DNA of 64,000 bases from an uncultured Synergistales bacterium (GCA_905233725.1 CAJOEM010000004.1:80882-144881); one strand, 5' to 3'. Numbered from the stretch's first letter, positions 1-9,784 are shown. Notes: generated by a model from the sequence alone, not told the origin. Made by a program: numbers and translations.

Positions 1-3000
1 ATTTTTTCTGCGCGATTTTCTTCATTTCCTCGAAGATTTCGTCCTCTTTTGCGCCCTCGAAGACTGGTGTTGCGACGTGCCAACCGTTACTGACCGCAGC
101 GAATCCCATTATAGTTTCGAGAACCTGACCGAGATTCATTCGGCTGGGAACTCCGAGCGGATTCAGAACTACATCGACAGGTGTGCCATCAGGTAGATAC
201 GGCATATCCTCGACCGGCAAAATTCGACTGACGACGCCTTTGTTTCCGTGACGACCTGCCATTTTATCGCCGACTGTGATTTTGCGCTTCTGAGCGACGT
301 AGACTTTGACCGAGCGAGTTACGCCTGAGCCGAGAGCTTCTGGTGAACTGTCATCACGCGACATTTGCTTAACTGCGACGACTTTTCCCCAGGAACCGTG
401 CGGCAATTTCAACGAGTTATCGCGAACTTCACGAGCTTTCTCTCCGAATATTGCGCGTAATAATTTTTCTTCGGGGGATTGATCGCTTTCGCCTTTGGGA
501 GTGACTTTCCCGACGAGAATATCGCCTGCGTTGACTTCAGCACCGATTCTGATTATGCCGTTGTCGTCAAGATTTCTGAGCATATCTTCGCCTACGTTTG
601 GAATATCGCGAGTAATTTCTTCAGCGCCAAGTTTAGTTTCGCGAGCGTCGATTTCGTATTCCTCGATGTGAATTGACGAGAACTTGTCATCTTTCACGAG
701 ATTTTCGCTTAGCAATATTGCGTCCTCGAAATTATAGCCTTCCCACGGAACGAATGCTACAAGAACGTTTTGTCCGAGAGCAAGTTCGCCGTTATCTATT
801 GCTTGACCGTCAGCGATTATGTCGCCTTTCTTGACGTGTTCGCCTTTTCTGACAAGTGGTCTCTGGTGAATCAGTGTTGATTGATTTGAGCGCCTGAATT
901 TGATCAAGTGATATTCGTGTTCGCAGCGTATTTTTATAGAGTGTTGTGCATCGACCAGGATCACGACTCCGTTATCTTGAGATATAATCTTGAGCCCCAA
1001 GTCTGAATCCACGCTTTCTGCGATAATATCACCCTTTCGAACGCGCACGCCCGGAATGACGATTGACCTGTATCTCACCGGAACTCCTGCACGCTCGCGT
1101 TCTAACTCGTAGATTTTCTCAGTGCTAATTCTGATTGTTTTCGAGTCAACATAACTCACGATTCCGTCTTCTTCGGTTAATATGCAAGAGCCGGAATCTT
1201 TAGCGATTCTGTGTTCGATTCCTGTTCCAACGACTGGAGCTTCGGGGCGAATTAACGGTACTGCTTGACGCTGCATGTTTGAACCCATCAAGGCTCTGTT
1301 TGCGTCGTCATGTTCGAGAAACGGGATCAGAGCAGTTGAAGGCGATACGATTTGTCGTGGCGAAACGTCCATGTAATCAACGTCTTTGACCGGTATAGTA
1401 TTAATTTCATCGGCGTGGCGTGTTGGGCAAAATTCACCTGCGAGAGTAACGCCGTCGTCTTCGATTTGTGTATTTGCCATTGCGACGTTGTATTTATCTT
1501 CGTCATCAGCTGATAAGAGCACAACTTCGTCAGTTAATTTTCCATTTTCGACTTTGCGTCTTGGAGTGACGAGGAAGCCGTGAGAGTTCAAGCTTGCATA
1601 AGTCGTAAGTGACGAAACCAGACCGATATTTGGGCCTTCAGGTGTCTCGATTGGGCAAACTCTGCCGTAATGTGTGTAATGTACGTCGCGTGCTTCGAAA
1701 CCTGCGCGTTCACGTGAAAGTCCGCCCGGGCCGAGTGCTGAGAGTCTGCGTCTGTGAGTGACTTCGGCTAACGGGTTAGTCTGGTCCATGAATTGCGAGA
1801 GCTGACCTGAGCCGAAAAATTCTCTTAGACATGCCAGGATTGGACGAACGTTGATTAATTCGCGAGCTGTAGCTTTGCCGAGATTTGTGCTGGTGTTCAT
1901 TCGTTCGCGAACTATTCTCTCCATGCGTGTCAGACCGATTCGGACCTGATTCTGCAATAATTCGCCAACTGAACGAACGCGTCTATTGCCCAAATGATCT
2001 ATATCATCGCTTTTCCTGTTGGAATTTCTAAGGCTGATCATCTCTTTGATAATTGCGATTACGTCATCGAGAGTGAGTAGTCTTTCGTCTTCGGACGCTG
2101 AGAGATTAAGGCGGCGATTGAGTTTATATCTGCCAGTTCTGCCGAGGCTGTAGCGTTTGGGGTCTGCTAACAGGCTCTTGAAATATTCTTCTGCGTTCTG
2201 AGCGCGTGCTGGTTCATTAGGTCTGAGTCTTTTAAATATTTCGATGAAAGCTTCTTCGGGATTTCGGGCGTTATCTCTATCGAACGTTGCAGCCAAACTT
2301 GGATCGAGTGTATATACTTCGATTTGAGCTTTGGGAGCTTTCTTGAACAATTCAGTTTTTGTGTCTTCGGACATAATCGTGCCGCGTGCCAGGATCAATT
2401 CTCCGTTGTCATCGAACACGTCACTTTTGCATATTCTATCTTTGAAGTCGTCGTTTAATCCGATTATTTCGCTTCCTGTGCTGAATATATCTATTATTTC
2501 GTGATTATCTCTTACGCCGAGGGCTTTTAGCAGCAGAGTCACGGGTAATTTTTTTCGATTGTCGATATTAACGCTGATAATTTCCTTTGAGGACATCTGG
2601 AAATCGAGCCAAGCGCCTCTATCCGGGATCAATTTAGCCTCGCAGCCGTCTGAAGTTCGTGTGAAATATATTCCTGCGCTTCGAGCAAGCTGATTTATGA
2701 CGACGCGTTCGGTCCCATTGATTATAAAAGTTCCGCGATCTGTCATGACAGGGAAGTCGCCCAAGAATATTTTGGGATCGATTTTTGTGTGTTCGCCGCC
2801 ATTGTCGTCGATATCGCTGCTGTTATTATCGCCGCAGTAAGTCAGAGCGAGGGTTGCGCGTATAGGTCTTGACCAAGTGAGGTCTTTCTGTCGAGCTGTT
2901 TCCTCTGAAATTTCCGGCTCATCGAGAGAATAGCTAATGAACTCAAGGGCATATTTCTCATCGAAACTCTTAATCGGGAAAGTTTCCTGGAGCAGCTCTT

Positions 3001-3163
3001 GAAGTCCTTGCGATTTTCTCAATTCTGGGGGGACATCGTCTTGATAGAACCAATGGTATGATTGTTTTTGCACTTCGATCATGTCTGGCATTTCTACGGT
3101 GCTGGAATTTTTGCCGAAAGCATGACGATTTCTGTTCTTAGTAATTGGTATTAGGGTTGGCAA
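1..3163 (-). CDS. rpoB: RNA polymerase beta subunit (3' end outside window)
   Basis: DNA-directed RNA polymerase beta subunit, the catalytic-core partner of beta'. About 1054 residues are visible; the C-terminal 100-200 residues lie beyond the left edge. The start is a TTG at 3163-3161 with GGGAGGT seven bases upstream, giving [13 protein letters not shown]. The rifampicin-binding segment is at about 1740-1830 and reads [20 protein letters not shown] followed by [11 protein letters not shown]; the Asp, His and Ser positions linked to rifampicin sensitivity are the wild-type residues. The segment [13 protein letters not shown] follows, and [19 protein letters not shown] lies near the visible end. 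It sits only 40 bases after tRNA-Leu, and rplJ/rplL do not precede it. Confidence 0.97.
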   Translation of the reverse strand, partial: MPTLIPITKNRNRHAFGKNSSTVEMPDMIEVQKQSYHWFYQDDVPPELRKSQGLQELLQETFPIKSFDEKYALEFISYSLDEPEISEETARQKDLTWSRPIRATLALTYCGDNNSSDIDDNGGEHTKIDPKIFLGDFPVMTDRGTFIINGTERVVINQLARSAGIYFTRTSDGCEAKLIPDRGAWLDFQMSSKEIISVNIDNRKKLPVTLLLKALGVRDNHEIIDIFSTGSEIIGLNDDFKDRICKSDVFDDNGELILARGTIMSEDTKTELFKKAPKAQIEVYTLDPSLAATFDRDNARNPEEAFIEIFKRLRPNEPARAQNAEEYFKSLLADPKRYSLGRTGRYKLNRRLNLSASEDERLLTLDDVIAIIKEMISLRNSNRKSDDIDHLGNRRVRSVGELLQNQVRIGLTRMERIVRERMNTSTNLGKATARELINVRPILACLREFFGSGQLSQFMDQTNPLAEVTHRRRLSALGPGGLSRERAGFEARDVHYTHYGRVCPIETPEGPNIGLVSSLTTYASLNSHGFLVTPRRKVENGKLTDEVVLLSADDEDKYNVAMANTQIEDDGVTLAGEFCPTRHADEINTIPVKDVDYMDVSPRQIVSPSTALIPFLEHDDANRALMGSNMQRQAVPLIRPEAPVVGTGIEHRIAKDSGSCILTEEDGIVSYVDSKTIRISTEKIYELERERAGVPVRYRSIVIPGVRVRKGDIIAESVDSDLGLKIISQDNGVVILVDAQHSIKIRCEHEYHLIKFRRSNQSTLIHQRPLVRKGEHVKKGDIIADGQAIDNGELALGQNVLVAFVPWEGYNFEDAILLSENLVKDDKFSSIHIEEYEIDARETKLGAEEITRDIPNVGEDMLRNLDDNGIIRIGAEVNAGDILVGKVTPKGESDQSPEEKLLRAIFGEKAREVRDNSLKLPHGSWGKVVAVKQMSRDDSSPEALGSGVTRSVKVYVAQKRKITVGDKMAGRHGNKGVVSRILPVEDMPYLPDGTPVDVVLNPLGVPSRMNLGQVLETIMGFAAVSNGWHVATPVFEGAKEDEIFEEMKKIAQKK

Positions 3164-3178
3164 ATTCTCGACCTCCCA

Positions 3179-3197
3179 TTATGATAAAAAATCATAA
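3179..3197 (-). promoter_or_regulatory. perfect hairpin between tRNA-Leu and rpoB ribosome binding site
   Basis: A seven-base perfect inverted repeat (TTATGAT / ATCATAA, five-base loop) lies directly between the tRNA-Leu 3' end and the rpoB ribosome binding site. No T-run follows the stem in the direction of rpoB, so it does not look like a terminator. It could be an RNA processing or tRNA 3'-trailer element in a joint tRNA-rpoB transcript; that role is inferred. Confidence 0.5.
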
Positions 3198-3203
3198 CAA
3201 ATT

Positions 3204-3290
3204 TGGTGCCCGAAAGAGGACTTGAACCTCCACGACCTTGCGGCCACTAGAACCTGAATCTAGCGCGTCTGCCTATTCCGCCATCCGGGC
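3204..3290 (-). tRNA. tRNA-Leu (CAG)
   Basis: An 87-base tRNA on the minus strand with a complete seven-pair acceptor stem (GCCCGGA with TTCGGGC, one G-T pair), a long variable arm typical of leucine tRNA, anticodon loop TTCAGGT giving anticodon CAG, T-loop GTTCAAGTC and an encoded ACCA 3' end. It lies 16 bases after tRNA-Cys and is probably processed from the same transcript. Confidence 0.95.
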
Positions 3291-3306
3291 TTTGTGACAA
3301 AAACTC

Positions 3307-3380
3307 TGGAGGCGACACCCAGACTCGAACTGGGGATAAAGGATTTGCAGTCCTCTGCCTTACCACTTGGCTATGTCGCC
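3307..3380 (-). tRNA. tRNA-Cys (GCA)
   Basis: A 74-base tRNA on the minus strand. The acceptor stem is GGCGACA with TGTCGCC, U73 and an encoded CCA follow, the anticodon loop CTGCAAA gives anticodon GCA, and the T-loop is GTTCGAGTC. It is the first gene after the promoter at 3415-3443. Confidence 0.95.
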
Positions 3381-3414
3381 CCGATAAAAAATTCAATTCG
3401 ATTCAAACGGAGAT

Positions 3415-3443
3415 ATTTTACAGGTGAAATTATGATTCGTCAA
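3415..3443 (-). promoter_or_regulatory. sigma-70-type promoter for tRNA-Cys, tRNA-Leu and rpoB
   Basis: On the minus strand TTGACG (3443-3438) is separated by exactly 17 bases from TAAAAT (3420-3415). The predicted start of transcription, near 3408, is about 28 bases before mature tRNA-Cys. No other promoter of similar quality is seen before rpoB, so the tRNAs and rpoB may share it. Confidence 0.7.
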
Positions 3444-3464
3444 GATGCGAAATTTTTTTGTGAG

Positions 3465-3560
3465 TTAATCATCTCGAAAATTTTGGATTGTTCTCCAAGA
3501 ATTTTTTGTGCGTACGGTGCCACTCGTTGCAGCAAACGCACTCACACTCATCAGACTCCT
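3465..3560 (-). pseudogene. relic of a third copy of the coiled-coil gene family
   Basis: The stretch 3521-3553 matches the signal-peptide end of the gene at 3699-4079 (its 4010-4042), and is joined directly to the AGGAG region that precedes that gene (compare 4086-4122). About 43 bases, including the start codon and signal-peptide core, are deleted at the join. An accidental 28-codon frame remains (ATG at 3551, stop at 3465) that begins MSVSAFAATS and then leaves the family. No homology is visible beyond 3520. I read it as a decayed third tandem copy. Confidence 0.6.
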
Positions 3561-3698
3561 TTCACATTTTCTCAGCAAGTTGTGTTGCAATCAGGCGTTT
3601 CAAAGCTGCGAGTTCATCACTCGTGAATAACGGCTCATGTTGTTTTACTTTCAGCGATTCACGCCACTGGAAAAATTTCTGCACAAACGGAAACGCGA

Positions 3699-4079
3699 CT
3701 ATTGCAAAGCTCTCGTGTCTTCCGTGCGTTCACCTAGGAAGCCGACTTGTTGTTCCAAGCCAGTAACACGATTCTCTAAATTACCCAAACGTTCGTCTAT
3801 CTTCGCTAAACGTGCGTCCATTTTTTCGAATCGTTCATCAACTTTAGCAAATTTCTCGTCAACTTTTTCGAAACGTGCGTCAACTTTTGCAAAACGTTCG
3901 TCAAGCTCCTTCCTGATCTGAATGAGCATGTTCTGGTTTTCCAAGCGCATCGTCGCCATGAACGCGTCCATTTTCGCGTCAAAAACATCCCGCCTCAAAT
4001 ACACATCATCACTCGCTGCAGCAAACGCACTCACACTCATCACGAATAACAACGCAATCGCCAATAATATTTTTCTCAT
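3699..4079 (-). CDS. secreted coiled-coil protein, copy 1 (function unknown)
   Basis: A 126-residue protein. The start at ATG 4079 is chosen because AAAGGAG lies just upstream; a GTG 18 bases earlier is less likely. Residues 1-20 form a signal peptide (ILLAIALLFVMSVSAFAA). The mature part contains DDVYLRRDVFDAKMDAFMA and then five consecutive seven-residue repeats of the form xRFxKVD, predicted to be a long coiled coil. It ends abruptly RTEDTRALQ. After the stop, another frame continues to about 3562 and encodes a tail ending FIATQLAEKM, identical to one after copy 2. The coding frame therefore appears truncated by a frameshift. No function can be assigned. Confidence 0.7.
   Translation of the reverse strand: MRKILLAIALLFVMSVSAFAAASDDVYLRRDVFDAKMDAFMATMRLENQNMLIQIRKELDERFAKVDARFEKVDEKFAKVDERFEKMDARLAKIDERLGNLENRVTGLEQQVGFLGERTEDTRALQ
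3790..3894 (-). repeat. five 21-base coding repeats (heptad units)
   Basis: Five in-frame 21-base units at 3790, 3811, 3832, 3853 and 3874 encode the seven-residue repeats of the coiled-coil gene, followed by a partial sixth. The paralogue has three units at 4330-4392. Such units can expand or contract without changing frame. Confidence 0.85.
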
Positions 4080-4190
4080 GTCAAAGACTCCTTTCACATT
4101 TTCTCAGCAAGTTGTGTCGCAATAAAACGTTTCAAAGCCGCGAGTTCATCACTCGTGAATAACGGCTCATGTTGTTTTACTTTCAGCGAT

Positions 4191-4577
4191 TCACGCCACT
4201 GGAAAAATTTCTGCACAAACGGAAACGCGACTATTGCATGTGACGTAAGCTCTCGTGTCTTCCGTGCGTTCACCTAGGAAGCCGACTTGTTGTTCCAAGC
4301 CAGTAACACGATTCTCTAAATTACCCAAACGTTCGTCCATCTTTGCTAAACGTGCGTCAACTTTTGCAAATTTCTCGTCAACTTTTGCAAAACGTTCGTC
4401 AAGCTCCTTCCTGATCTGAATGAGCATGTTCTGGTTTTCCAAACGCATCGTTGCCATGAACGCATCCATCTTCGCGTCAAAAACATCCCGCCTCAAATAC
4501 ACATCATCACTCGTCGCTCCAAACGCACTCACAATCGTTACTATCAAAAACACAATCGCTAATATTATTCTTCGCAT
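4191..4577 (-). CDS. secreted coiled-coil protein, copy 2 (function unknown)
   Basis: A 128-residue paralogue of the next gene downstream. The start at ATG 4577 has GAAGGAG just upstream. It has a signal peptide (IILAIVFLIVTIVSAFGA), the same DDVYLRRDVFDAKMDAFMA block, but only three seven-residue coiled-coil repeats (21-base units at 4330-4392). The end, after RTEDTRA, is a different out-of-frame run VTCNSRVSVCAEIFPVA. The ancestral-looking frame (IVAFPFVQKFFQWRE onwards, ending at 4094) continues past its stop and finishes next to the start signals of copy 1. The C-terminus of this copy is therefore probably also frameshifted, by a different number of bases. Function unknown. Confidence 0.7.
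   Translation of the reverse strand: MRRIILAIVFLIVTIVSAFGATSDDVYLRRDVFDAKMDAFMATMRLENQNMLIQIRKELDERFAKVDEKFAKVDARLAKMDERLGNLENRVTGLEQQVGFLGERTEDTRAYVTCNSRVSVCAEIFPVA
4330..4392 (-). repeat. three 21-base coding repeats in copy 2
   Basis: Three in-frame 21-base units starting at 4330, 4351 and 4372 encode the seven-residue coiled-coil repeats of copy 2. The two-unit difference from copy 1 accounts for 14 residues. Confidence 0.8.
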
Positions 4578-4615
4578 CTCGAAAACTCCTTCCACGTGTG
4601 AAATCATCGCTGAAT

Positions 4616-4644
4616 TTGAAAATGTCCACTTAAAAATATATTAT
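4616..4644 (+). promoter_or_regulatory. sigma-70-type promoter for lepA-hemW
   Basis: TTGAAA (4616-4621), a 17-base spacer and TATTAT (4639-4644). Transcription would start near 4651, and GGAGGT follows at 4657-4662 before the lepA TTG start at 4674, which leaves a very short leader. Confidence 0.65.
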
Positions 4645-4673
4645 ATTCACAAATCTTGGAGGTGTAAATTTTT

Positions 4674-6485
4674 TTGTCAGGGAATAATAATATCAGAAAT
4701 TTTTGCATAATCGCTCATATCGACCACGGAAAATCTACGCTCGCTGATAGATTACTCGAACGTACCGGAACTATTAAGCAACGTGACATGAAAAATCAGA
4801 TTCTCGATTCACTCTCTCTCGAACGTGAACGCGGAATTACGATTAAGCTCGTGCCAGTCAGAATGGATTATAAATCTCAAGATGGCAAAGATTATGTCTT
4901 GAATCTCATTGATACGCCGGGACATGTCGATTTTGCATACGAAGTCTCACGTTCACTCGCTGCGTGTGAGGGCGCGTTGTTAGTCGTCGATGCGTCTCAG
5001 GGTGTCGAGGCTCAAACTGTCGCAAACGCTTATCAGGCAATCGAACAAGGTCTGGAAATTCTGCCGGTGATTAACAAGATTGATTTGCCGTCAGCTAGAC
5101 CGGATAATGCGAAACAGGAAATTCAGGAAGTCGTTGGGCTTGATGCTTCAGACGCAATTCTCGCAAGTGCAAAAGATGGGCGCGGTGTCGATGAAATTCT
5201 CGAAAAAATCGTTGCTCAAATTCCTGCTCCATCAGGCGACCCAAATGCTCCGTTACAGGCTTTGATATTTGACTCGGTCTATGATAATTATCGCGGCGTT
5301 ATTTGCTATATTCGTGTAATTAACGGAACTGTCAAAGCTGGACAGAATATTTTCTTCATGCAGACGAAAACTACTTATCCGGTCAACGAAGTCGGTGTGT
5401 TCAAACCAGGCTTCACTCCGGTTGAGAGTCTGAGTGCTGGTGAAGTCGGCTATATTACCGCGAGTATCAAAACACTTGCTGAAGCTCAGGTAGGCGATAC
5501 CGTAACAGATGCTATGAATCCTGCGTCAGAACCTTTGGAGGGTTATCGCAAAGTCAAGAGTGTAGTTTTCTGCGGATTCTATCCGGTTGAACGCGACAAT
5601 TACCCGCAACTCAGAGACGCTCTCGAAAAATTATGCCTGAATGATTCCGCTGTGACTTATGAACCCGAAACTTCTGAAGCTCTGGGATTCGGTTTTCGCT
5701 GCGGATTTTTGGGAATGCTGCATATGGAAGTAGTGCGCGAAAGATTGCGTGAAGAATATGACGTCGAACTCGTGGCAACTGCTCCCAATGTTGTGTATGA
5801 AGTCGTGACGAACTCGGACGAAATTATCGAGGCTCACAGACCTGCAGATTTTCCGGATTTAGGCGACATAAAAGAAATTCGCGAACCGTATATCAAGTTA
5901 AGCGTGTTTTTGCCGTCAGAATTTACCGGACGTGTTATGCAGCTTGTTCAGGATAAACGCGGAACTTACAAGTCAATGGATTATATTACGCCTGAACGTG
6001 TGCGATTGATTTACGAGATGCCGCTGTCGGAATTTATAATCGATTTTCACGACAAGCTCAAGTCACAAACTCGCGGCTATGCGTCACTGGATTACGAGTT
6101 TATCGGCTTGAAAGCGTCGGAACTTGTTCGAGTTGATATTCTCGTGAATGGTGAAGCTGCTGATGCGTTCTCGTTCGTATGTCACAAAGATCAGGCCTAT
6201 AATCGCGGACACGCAACTGTTACAAAATTGAAGGAGCTAATCCCGAGCCAGCTGTTCGAGATTCCGATTCAGGCTTCGATTGGCAAAAGAGTAATCGTTC
6301 GTGTGAATGTTAAGGCTCTGAGGAAAGACGTTCTCGCGAAATGTTACGGCGGAGATATTACACGCAAACGCAAATTACTCGAAAAACAGAAAGAAGGCAA
6401 AAAACGCATGAAACAGATCGGCAAAGTTTCAATCCCTCAAGAAGCTTTCCTGGCATTCATGCAGGTAGATGACAAGCCAAAGTGA
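4674..6485 (+). CDS. lepA: elongation factor 4 (LepA)
   Basis: Ribosome-associated translational GTPase of 603 residues, the usual length for LepA. The start is TTG at 4674 with GGAGGT 11 bases upstream. GTPase motifs are in order near the N-terminus: AHIDHGKST (P-loop), RERGITIK (switch I), DTPGHVDF (G3) and NKIDLP (G4). The C-terminal LepA-specific domain ends with the basic [20 protein letters not shown] stretch typical of the family. hemW begins inside its last 17 bases, so the two are translationally linked. Confidence 0.97.
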   Translation: MSGNNNIRNFCIIAHIDHGKSTLADRLLERTGTIKQRDMKNQILDSLSLERERGITIKLVPVRMDYKSQDGKDYVLNLIDTPGHVDFAYEVSRSLAACEGALLVVDASQGVEAQTVANAYQAIEQGLEILPVINKIDLPSARPDNAKQEIQEVVGLDASDAILASAKDGRGVDEILEKIVAQIPAPSGDPNAPLQALIFDSVYDNYRGVICYIRVINGTVKAGQNIFFMQTKTTYPVNEVGVFKPGFTPVESLSAGEVGYITASIKTLAEAQVGDTVTDAMNPASEPLEGYRKVKSVVFCGFYPVERDNYPQLRDALEKLCLNDSAVTYEPETSEALGFGFRCGFLGMLHMEVVRERLREEYDVELVATAPNVVYEVVTNSDEIIEAHRPADFPDLGDIKEIREPYIKLSVFLPSEFTGRVMQLVQDKRGTYKSMDYITPERVRLIYEMPLSEFIIDFHDKLKSQTRGYASLDYEFIGLKASELVRVDILVNGEAADAFSFVCHKDQAYNRGHATVTKLKELIPSQLFEIPIQASIGKRVIVRVNVKALRKDVLAKCYGGDITRKRKLLEKQKEGKKRMKQIGKVSIPQEAFLAFMQVDDKPK

Positions 6486-7578
6486 TTTCGGGTTGTATAT
6501 TCACGTGCCATTCTGCGAGAGAAAGTGCGGCTATTGCAGTTTCTATAGTGTGATCGTGAATGATTCGCGCGTAGATTCCTGGCTGCATGAGCTCGAAGCT
6601 AATCTGGAAATTCTGCGTGAAAAATTTCTCGGGAATTACGGCGGCAAGATTCGAATCAGAACGCTGTATTTCGGCGGCGGAACTCCGAGCGTTTTGGGAA
6701 TCTCGATTTGGGAGAAGTTGTTCGGGATTTTGCGAGAGAATTTTGTTCTGGAGAATTGTGTCGAAGCAACTGTTGAAGCGAATCCCAATTCTCTGAATGA
6801 AAATTTGCTGTCATTCCTGAGAGATAATCACGTAACACGAATCAGCCTTGGTGTGCAGAGCCTGAATGATCATGAGCTGGAAATTCTCGGGAGATTGCAC
6901 GATTCAAAGCAAGCTCTACACGCTCTGGAACTCGTGAAGAATTACGGATTTGATCTGAACGCGGACTTGATATTCGCAATTCCTGAGCAAAATATTCGTT
7001 CGTGGGATAAGTCTCTGAGCGGCGTGATAAATTCCGGAGCAGATCATATTTCAACGTATCAGCTTACACTCGAACCAGACAGCAGAATGTATGCTTCGTT
7101 CGGGAATGTTGATTTTAACGTGAACGGATATTATTTTTACAGGTATGCGCAGTATGTTTTGCCTCGGAAAAATTTCCAGCAATACGAGATCTCAAATTTC
7201 GCAACGGAAAATCACGAATGCATTCACAATTTGTCATACTGGAAACAGGAAAACATGCTCGCATTGGGGCGTTCGGCTTCGGGCTATATTGACGGAACAC
7301 GCTACAAATTCTCACATGAAAACTCCGAACTTGAACTTGAATCCGAAAAACTTGATATTAACGCCAGAGCCAGAGAGGCAGCGATATTATTACTACGCAC
7401 AAAATACGGGATCGCAAAACGCGAATTTATCTCGGAATTTGGCAGCGAAAATTTTTCGAGTATAGAGCGAATCCTGAAGCAAATGCCCGATGATCTGTTC
7501 GTGAGGACGCGTGAAAATCTTGCGTTGAGTGCAAAAGGAATGCGTGTTGGAAATGCAATTTGGAGCGAAATAATTTGA
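6469..7578 (+). CDS. hemW: HemW-like radical SAM protein
   Basis: A 369-residue radical SAM protein of the HemW (formerly coproporphyrinogen-III-oxidase-like) family, proposed to deliver haem to target proteins. The SAM cluster motif is Cys16-x3-Cys20-x2-Cys23-x-Phe, and GGGTPS follows near residue 70. HemW rather than HemN is favoured by the length, the N-terminal YIHVPFC and the pairing with lepA, a common bacterial arrangement. The start overlaps lepA by 17 bases and the ribosome binding site is weak. Haem delivery itself is inferred from the family. Confidence 0.9.
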   Translation: MTSQSDFGLYIHVPFCERKCGYCSFYSVIVNDSRVDSWLHELEANLEILREKFLGNYGGKIRIRTLYFGGGTPSVLGISIWEKLFGILRENFVLENCVEATVEANPNSLNENLLSFLRDNHVTRISLGVQSLNDHELEILGRLHDSKQALHALELVKNYGFDLNADLIFAIPEQNIRSWDKSLSGVINSGADHISTYQLTLEPDSRMYASFGNVDFNVNGYYFYRYAQYVLPRKNFQQYEISNFATENHECIHNLSYWKQENMLALGRSASGYIDGTRYKFSHENSELELESEKLDINARAREAAILLLRTKYGIAKREFISEFGSENFSSIERILKQMPDDLFVRTRENLALSAKGMRVGNAIWSEII

Positions 7579-7654
7579 TTGTGATAGAATGTTAAGACAA
7601 TTTCTGAAGCGAATATTTTTATTTTATTTTATTTAACAACGGAGGAATTTTAGA

Positions 7655-8401
7655 ATGTACGAGATAGTTTTGATACGTCATGGCGAAAGTGCTTGGAACA
7701 AAGAGAACAGATTTACTGGCTGGACTGATGTTCCACTTTCGGAGAAGGGAATTTCTGAGGCTAGTGCTGCCGGAAAGTTACTCAAGGCTGAGGGTTTTAC
7801 GTTTGATTACGCGTTCACGTCGGTTCTGAAACGCGCGATTAAAACGTTGTGGCTTGTGCTTGAAGAGATGGATTTGATGTGGATTCCGATTCAGCACTCT
7901 TGGAAACTGAACGAGCGTCATTACGGAGCGTTGCAGGGTTTGAACAAAGCTGACACAGCAGCCAAGTACGGTGACGCACAGGTGAAGATTTGGCGACGAA
8001 GTTATGATATTCAGCCGCCGAAACTCGAAAAATCAGACGAGCGATTCCCGGGCAATGAGAAAAAATACGCGAATTTACCCGAGGCAGATTTACCGTTCAC
8101 TGAGTGCCTGAAGGATACCGTCGCGAGAGTTGTGCCGTTCTGGCAGGAAGAAATCGTTCCGTGCATCAAGTCCGGCAAAAAAGTAATCATCGCTGCTCAT
8201 GGAAATAGTTTGAGAGCGTTGGTGAAGTATCTTGATAATATTTCGGAGAAGGAAATTCTCGAACTCAACATTCCGACGGGTGTGCCGCTGGTTTACGAAC
8301 TCGACGAGAATATGAAGCCGATCTCTCACAGGTATCTCGGTGACGCAGAGGCAATCGCGAAAGCTCAGGCAGCAGTTGCGAATCAGGGTAAGGCAAAATA
8401 A
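7655..8401 (+). CDS. gpmA: 2,3-bisphosphoglycerate-dependent phosphoglycerate mutase
   Basis: Glycolytic interconversion of 3- and 2-phosphoglycerate in the cytosol. The 248-residue length is typical of the cofactor-dependent enzyme. The N-terminus IRHGESAWN carries the phospho-accepting His9. [13 protein letters not shown] and the later [15 protein letters not shown] provide the remaining active-site residues. GGAGGA precedes the ATG. The aminotransferase follows after 15 bases and is probably co-transcribed. Confidence 0.97.
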   Translation: MYEIVLIRHGESAWNKENRFTGWTDVPLSEKGISEASAAGKLLKAEGFTFDYAFTSVLKRAIKTLWLVLEEMDLMWIPIQHSWKLNERHYGALQGLNKADTAAKYGDAQVKIWRRSYDIQPPKLEKSDERFPGNEKKYANLPEADLPFTECLKDTVARVVPFWQEEIVPCIKSGKKVIIAAHGNSLRALVKYLDNISEKEILELNIPTGVPLVYELDENMKPISHRYLGDAEAIAKAQAAVANQGKAK

Positions 8402-8416
8402 GGAGGTTATTCGGAA

Positions 8417-9631
8417 TTGCATCTCTCAGATAGAATACAGGCGTTGAAGATCTCGCCAATCCGCCGTCTGATTCCGTATGCGGACGAGGCAAAAGCTAAA
8501 GGTAAGAAAGTCTATCACCTGAATATCGGGCAGCCGGATATTAAGACACCGGATCAATATTTCGAGGCGATCAAGAATTTCAGACCGAATACCGTAGCTT
8601 ATGCAGTCTCTCAAGGAATCCCACAGTTGCGTGAAGCGATGAGCAATTATTATCATGGGATCGGCGTTGATTACGATCCGAGTGATATTTACGTTACGTG
8701 TGGAGGCAGTGAGGCGCTGTCATTTGCTGTGATGATTCTCTGCGACCCGGGCGATGAGATTCTCGTGCCAGAACCGTTCTACGCGAATTATAATACGTTT
8801 GCCAGACTTGCACTTGCGAATTTGATCCCGATCCCGACAAAAGCAGAAGACGCTTTTCACTTGCCGCCAGCAGCTGAAATCGAGAAGTTAATCACACCGA
8901 AGACACGCGCAATCTGGGTATCGCATCCGTGTAATCCGACCGGAGTTCTGTATCGTCCCGATGAAGTCGCAATGTTGACGGGAATTGCCAAGAAACATGA
9001 TCTGTTTATCATTGCCGATGAAGTTTATCGCGAATTTACATACGGTCAAGGCTCGAAAGCTTTCATGAGTTTTGCGTCGATTCCTGAGGCGATGGATCGC
9101 GTTATCATGATTGACTCGGTCTCGAAGCGTTACAGTGCGTGCGGTGCGAGAATTGGCTGCATTGCGATCAAGAACAAGGAATTTCTCGCGCAGGTTATGA
9201 AGCTGTGTCAGGGAAGATTGAGCGTCTCTGCGATTGAACAGGCTGCTGCGGTCGGGCTTTACTCGACACCGAAATCTTATCTCGAAGAAGTCAACAAGGA
9301 ATACAAGCTTCGTCGTGATGTTTTGTACAAGGGTCTGAAGGCGATTGACGGAGTAGTTTGTCACGAACCTGAAGGCGCGTTTTACACGATGGTGAAATTG
9401 CCGGTTGATGATTCTGAGAAGTTCATAATCTGGATGTTGCAGAATTTTGATATTAACGGCGAGACAACTATGGCAGCTCCTGGCAGCGGATTTTATGCGG
9501 CAGCGAATAAGGGCTTGAATGAAGTCAGAATGGCGTATGTTCTCAAGAAAGAGGATTTGGAGCGTGCGTTGGATATTCTGAAGAACGCGATTGCAGCATA
9601 CCCGGGACGACTTGAAGCGATCAGAGCATAA
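8417..9631 (+). CDS. class I/II pyridoxal-phosphate aminotransferase
   Basis: A fold-type I aminotransferase of 404 residues, probably acting on aspartate or another amino acid; the exact substrate cannot be read from the sequence. It has the GQPD substrate motif near residue 36, the NPTG-type segment HPCNPTGVLY, the DEVYREF loop, and the PLP-binding lysine Lys237 in SVSKRYSACGARIG. The start is a TTG with AAGGAGGT upstream. It follows gpmA closely, and a terminator follows it at 9640-9670. Confidence 0.9.
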   Translation: MHLSDRIQALKISPIRRLIPYADEAKAKGKKVYHLNIGQPDIKTPDQYFEAIKNFRPNTVAYAVSQGIPQLREAMSNYYHGIGVDYDPSDIYVTCGGSEALSFAVMILCDPGDEILVPEPFYANYNTFARLALANLIPIPTKAEDAFHLPPAAEIEKLITPKTRAIWVSHPCNPTGVLYRPDEVAMLTGIAKKHDLFIIADEVYREFTYGQGSKAFMSFASIPEAMDRVIMIDSVSKRYSACGARIGCIAIKNKEFLAQVMKLCQGRLSVSAIEQAAAVGLYSTPKSYLEEVNKEYKLRRDVLYKGLKAIDGVVCHEPEGAFYTMVKLPVDDSEKFIIWMLQNFDINGETTMAAPGSGFYAAANKGLNEVRMAYVLKKEDLERALDILKNAIAAYPGRLEAIRA

Positions 9632-9639
9632 AATAAAAT

Positions 9640-9670
9640 TCCTCCTGATGGAAACGCGGGAGGATTTTTT
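9640..9670 (+). terminator. rho-independent terminator after the aminotransferase
   Basis: TCCTCC (9640-9645) pairs with GGAGGA (9659-9664) and a six-base T run follows. It closes the gpmA-aminotransferase unit. Confidence 0.7.
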
Positions 9671-9700
9671 GTGCGCAAAAACAGTCAAGTTAGTAACGAT

Positions 9701-9720
9701 TGAGATTAGCTGAGATTAGC
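9701..9720 (+). repeat. perfect 10-base tandem repeat upstream of the flavodoxin promoter
   Basis: TGAGATTAGC occurs twice without a gap (9701-9710 and 9711-9720), ending five bases before the -35 box at 9726. The position suits an activator site, but no regulator is identified. Confidence 0.45.
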
Positions 9721-9725
9721 TGATT

Positions 9726-9754
9726 TTGACGAATTAATTTAAGAGTGCTAATAT
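9726..9754 (+). promoter_or_regulatory. strong sigma-70-type promoter of the flavodoxin gene
   Basis: TTGACG (9726-9731), a 17-base spacer and TAATAT (9749-9754). Transcription would start near 9761, about 24 bases before the ATG. Confidence 0.75.
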
Positions 9755-9784
9755 TCACGCGAAATTTTTATGAGGAGTTTTGTT

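Larger units (their letters stand above)
3562..4577 (-). repeat. tandem gene duplication of about 0.5 kb units
   Basis: Two long near-identical units, about 3553-4079 and 4085-4577, each contain one coiled-coil gene plus the same roughly 130-base 3' sequence. The 3' parts (3592-3708 and 4123-4250) are almost base-identical except that the second has eight extra bases (TGTGACGT) at about 4237-4244. The units also differ by two 21-base coding repeats. The high identity implies recent duplication or gene conversion. Confidence 0.85.

Noticed and set aside
3294-3626. A plus-strand open frame across tRNA-Cys and the coiled-coil relic
   Set aside because: It would be antisense to tRNA-Cys and has no supporting start signal or homology.
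3790-4392. The 21-base repeats as a CRISPR array
   Set aside because: They are contiguous in-frame coding units without spacers, in genes for heptad-repeat coiled coils.
8888-9688. A 266-codon open frame on the minus strand across the aminotransferase gene
   Set aside because: It overlaps a clear PLP enzyme for its whole length and shows no recognisable motif. It reflects codon bias on the coding strand.
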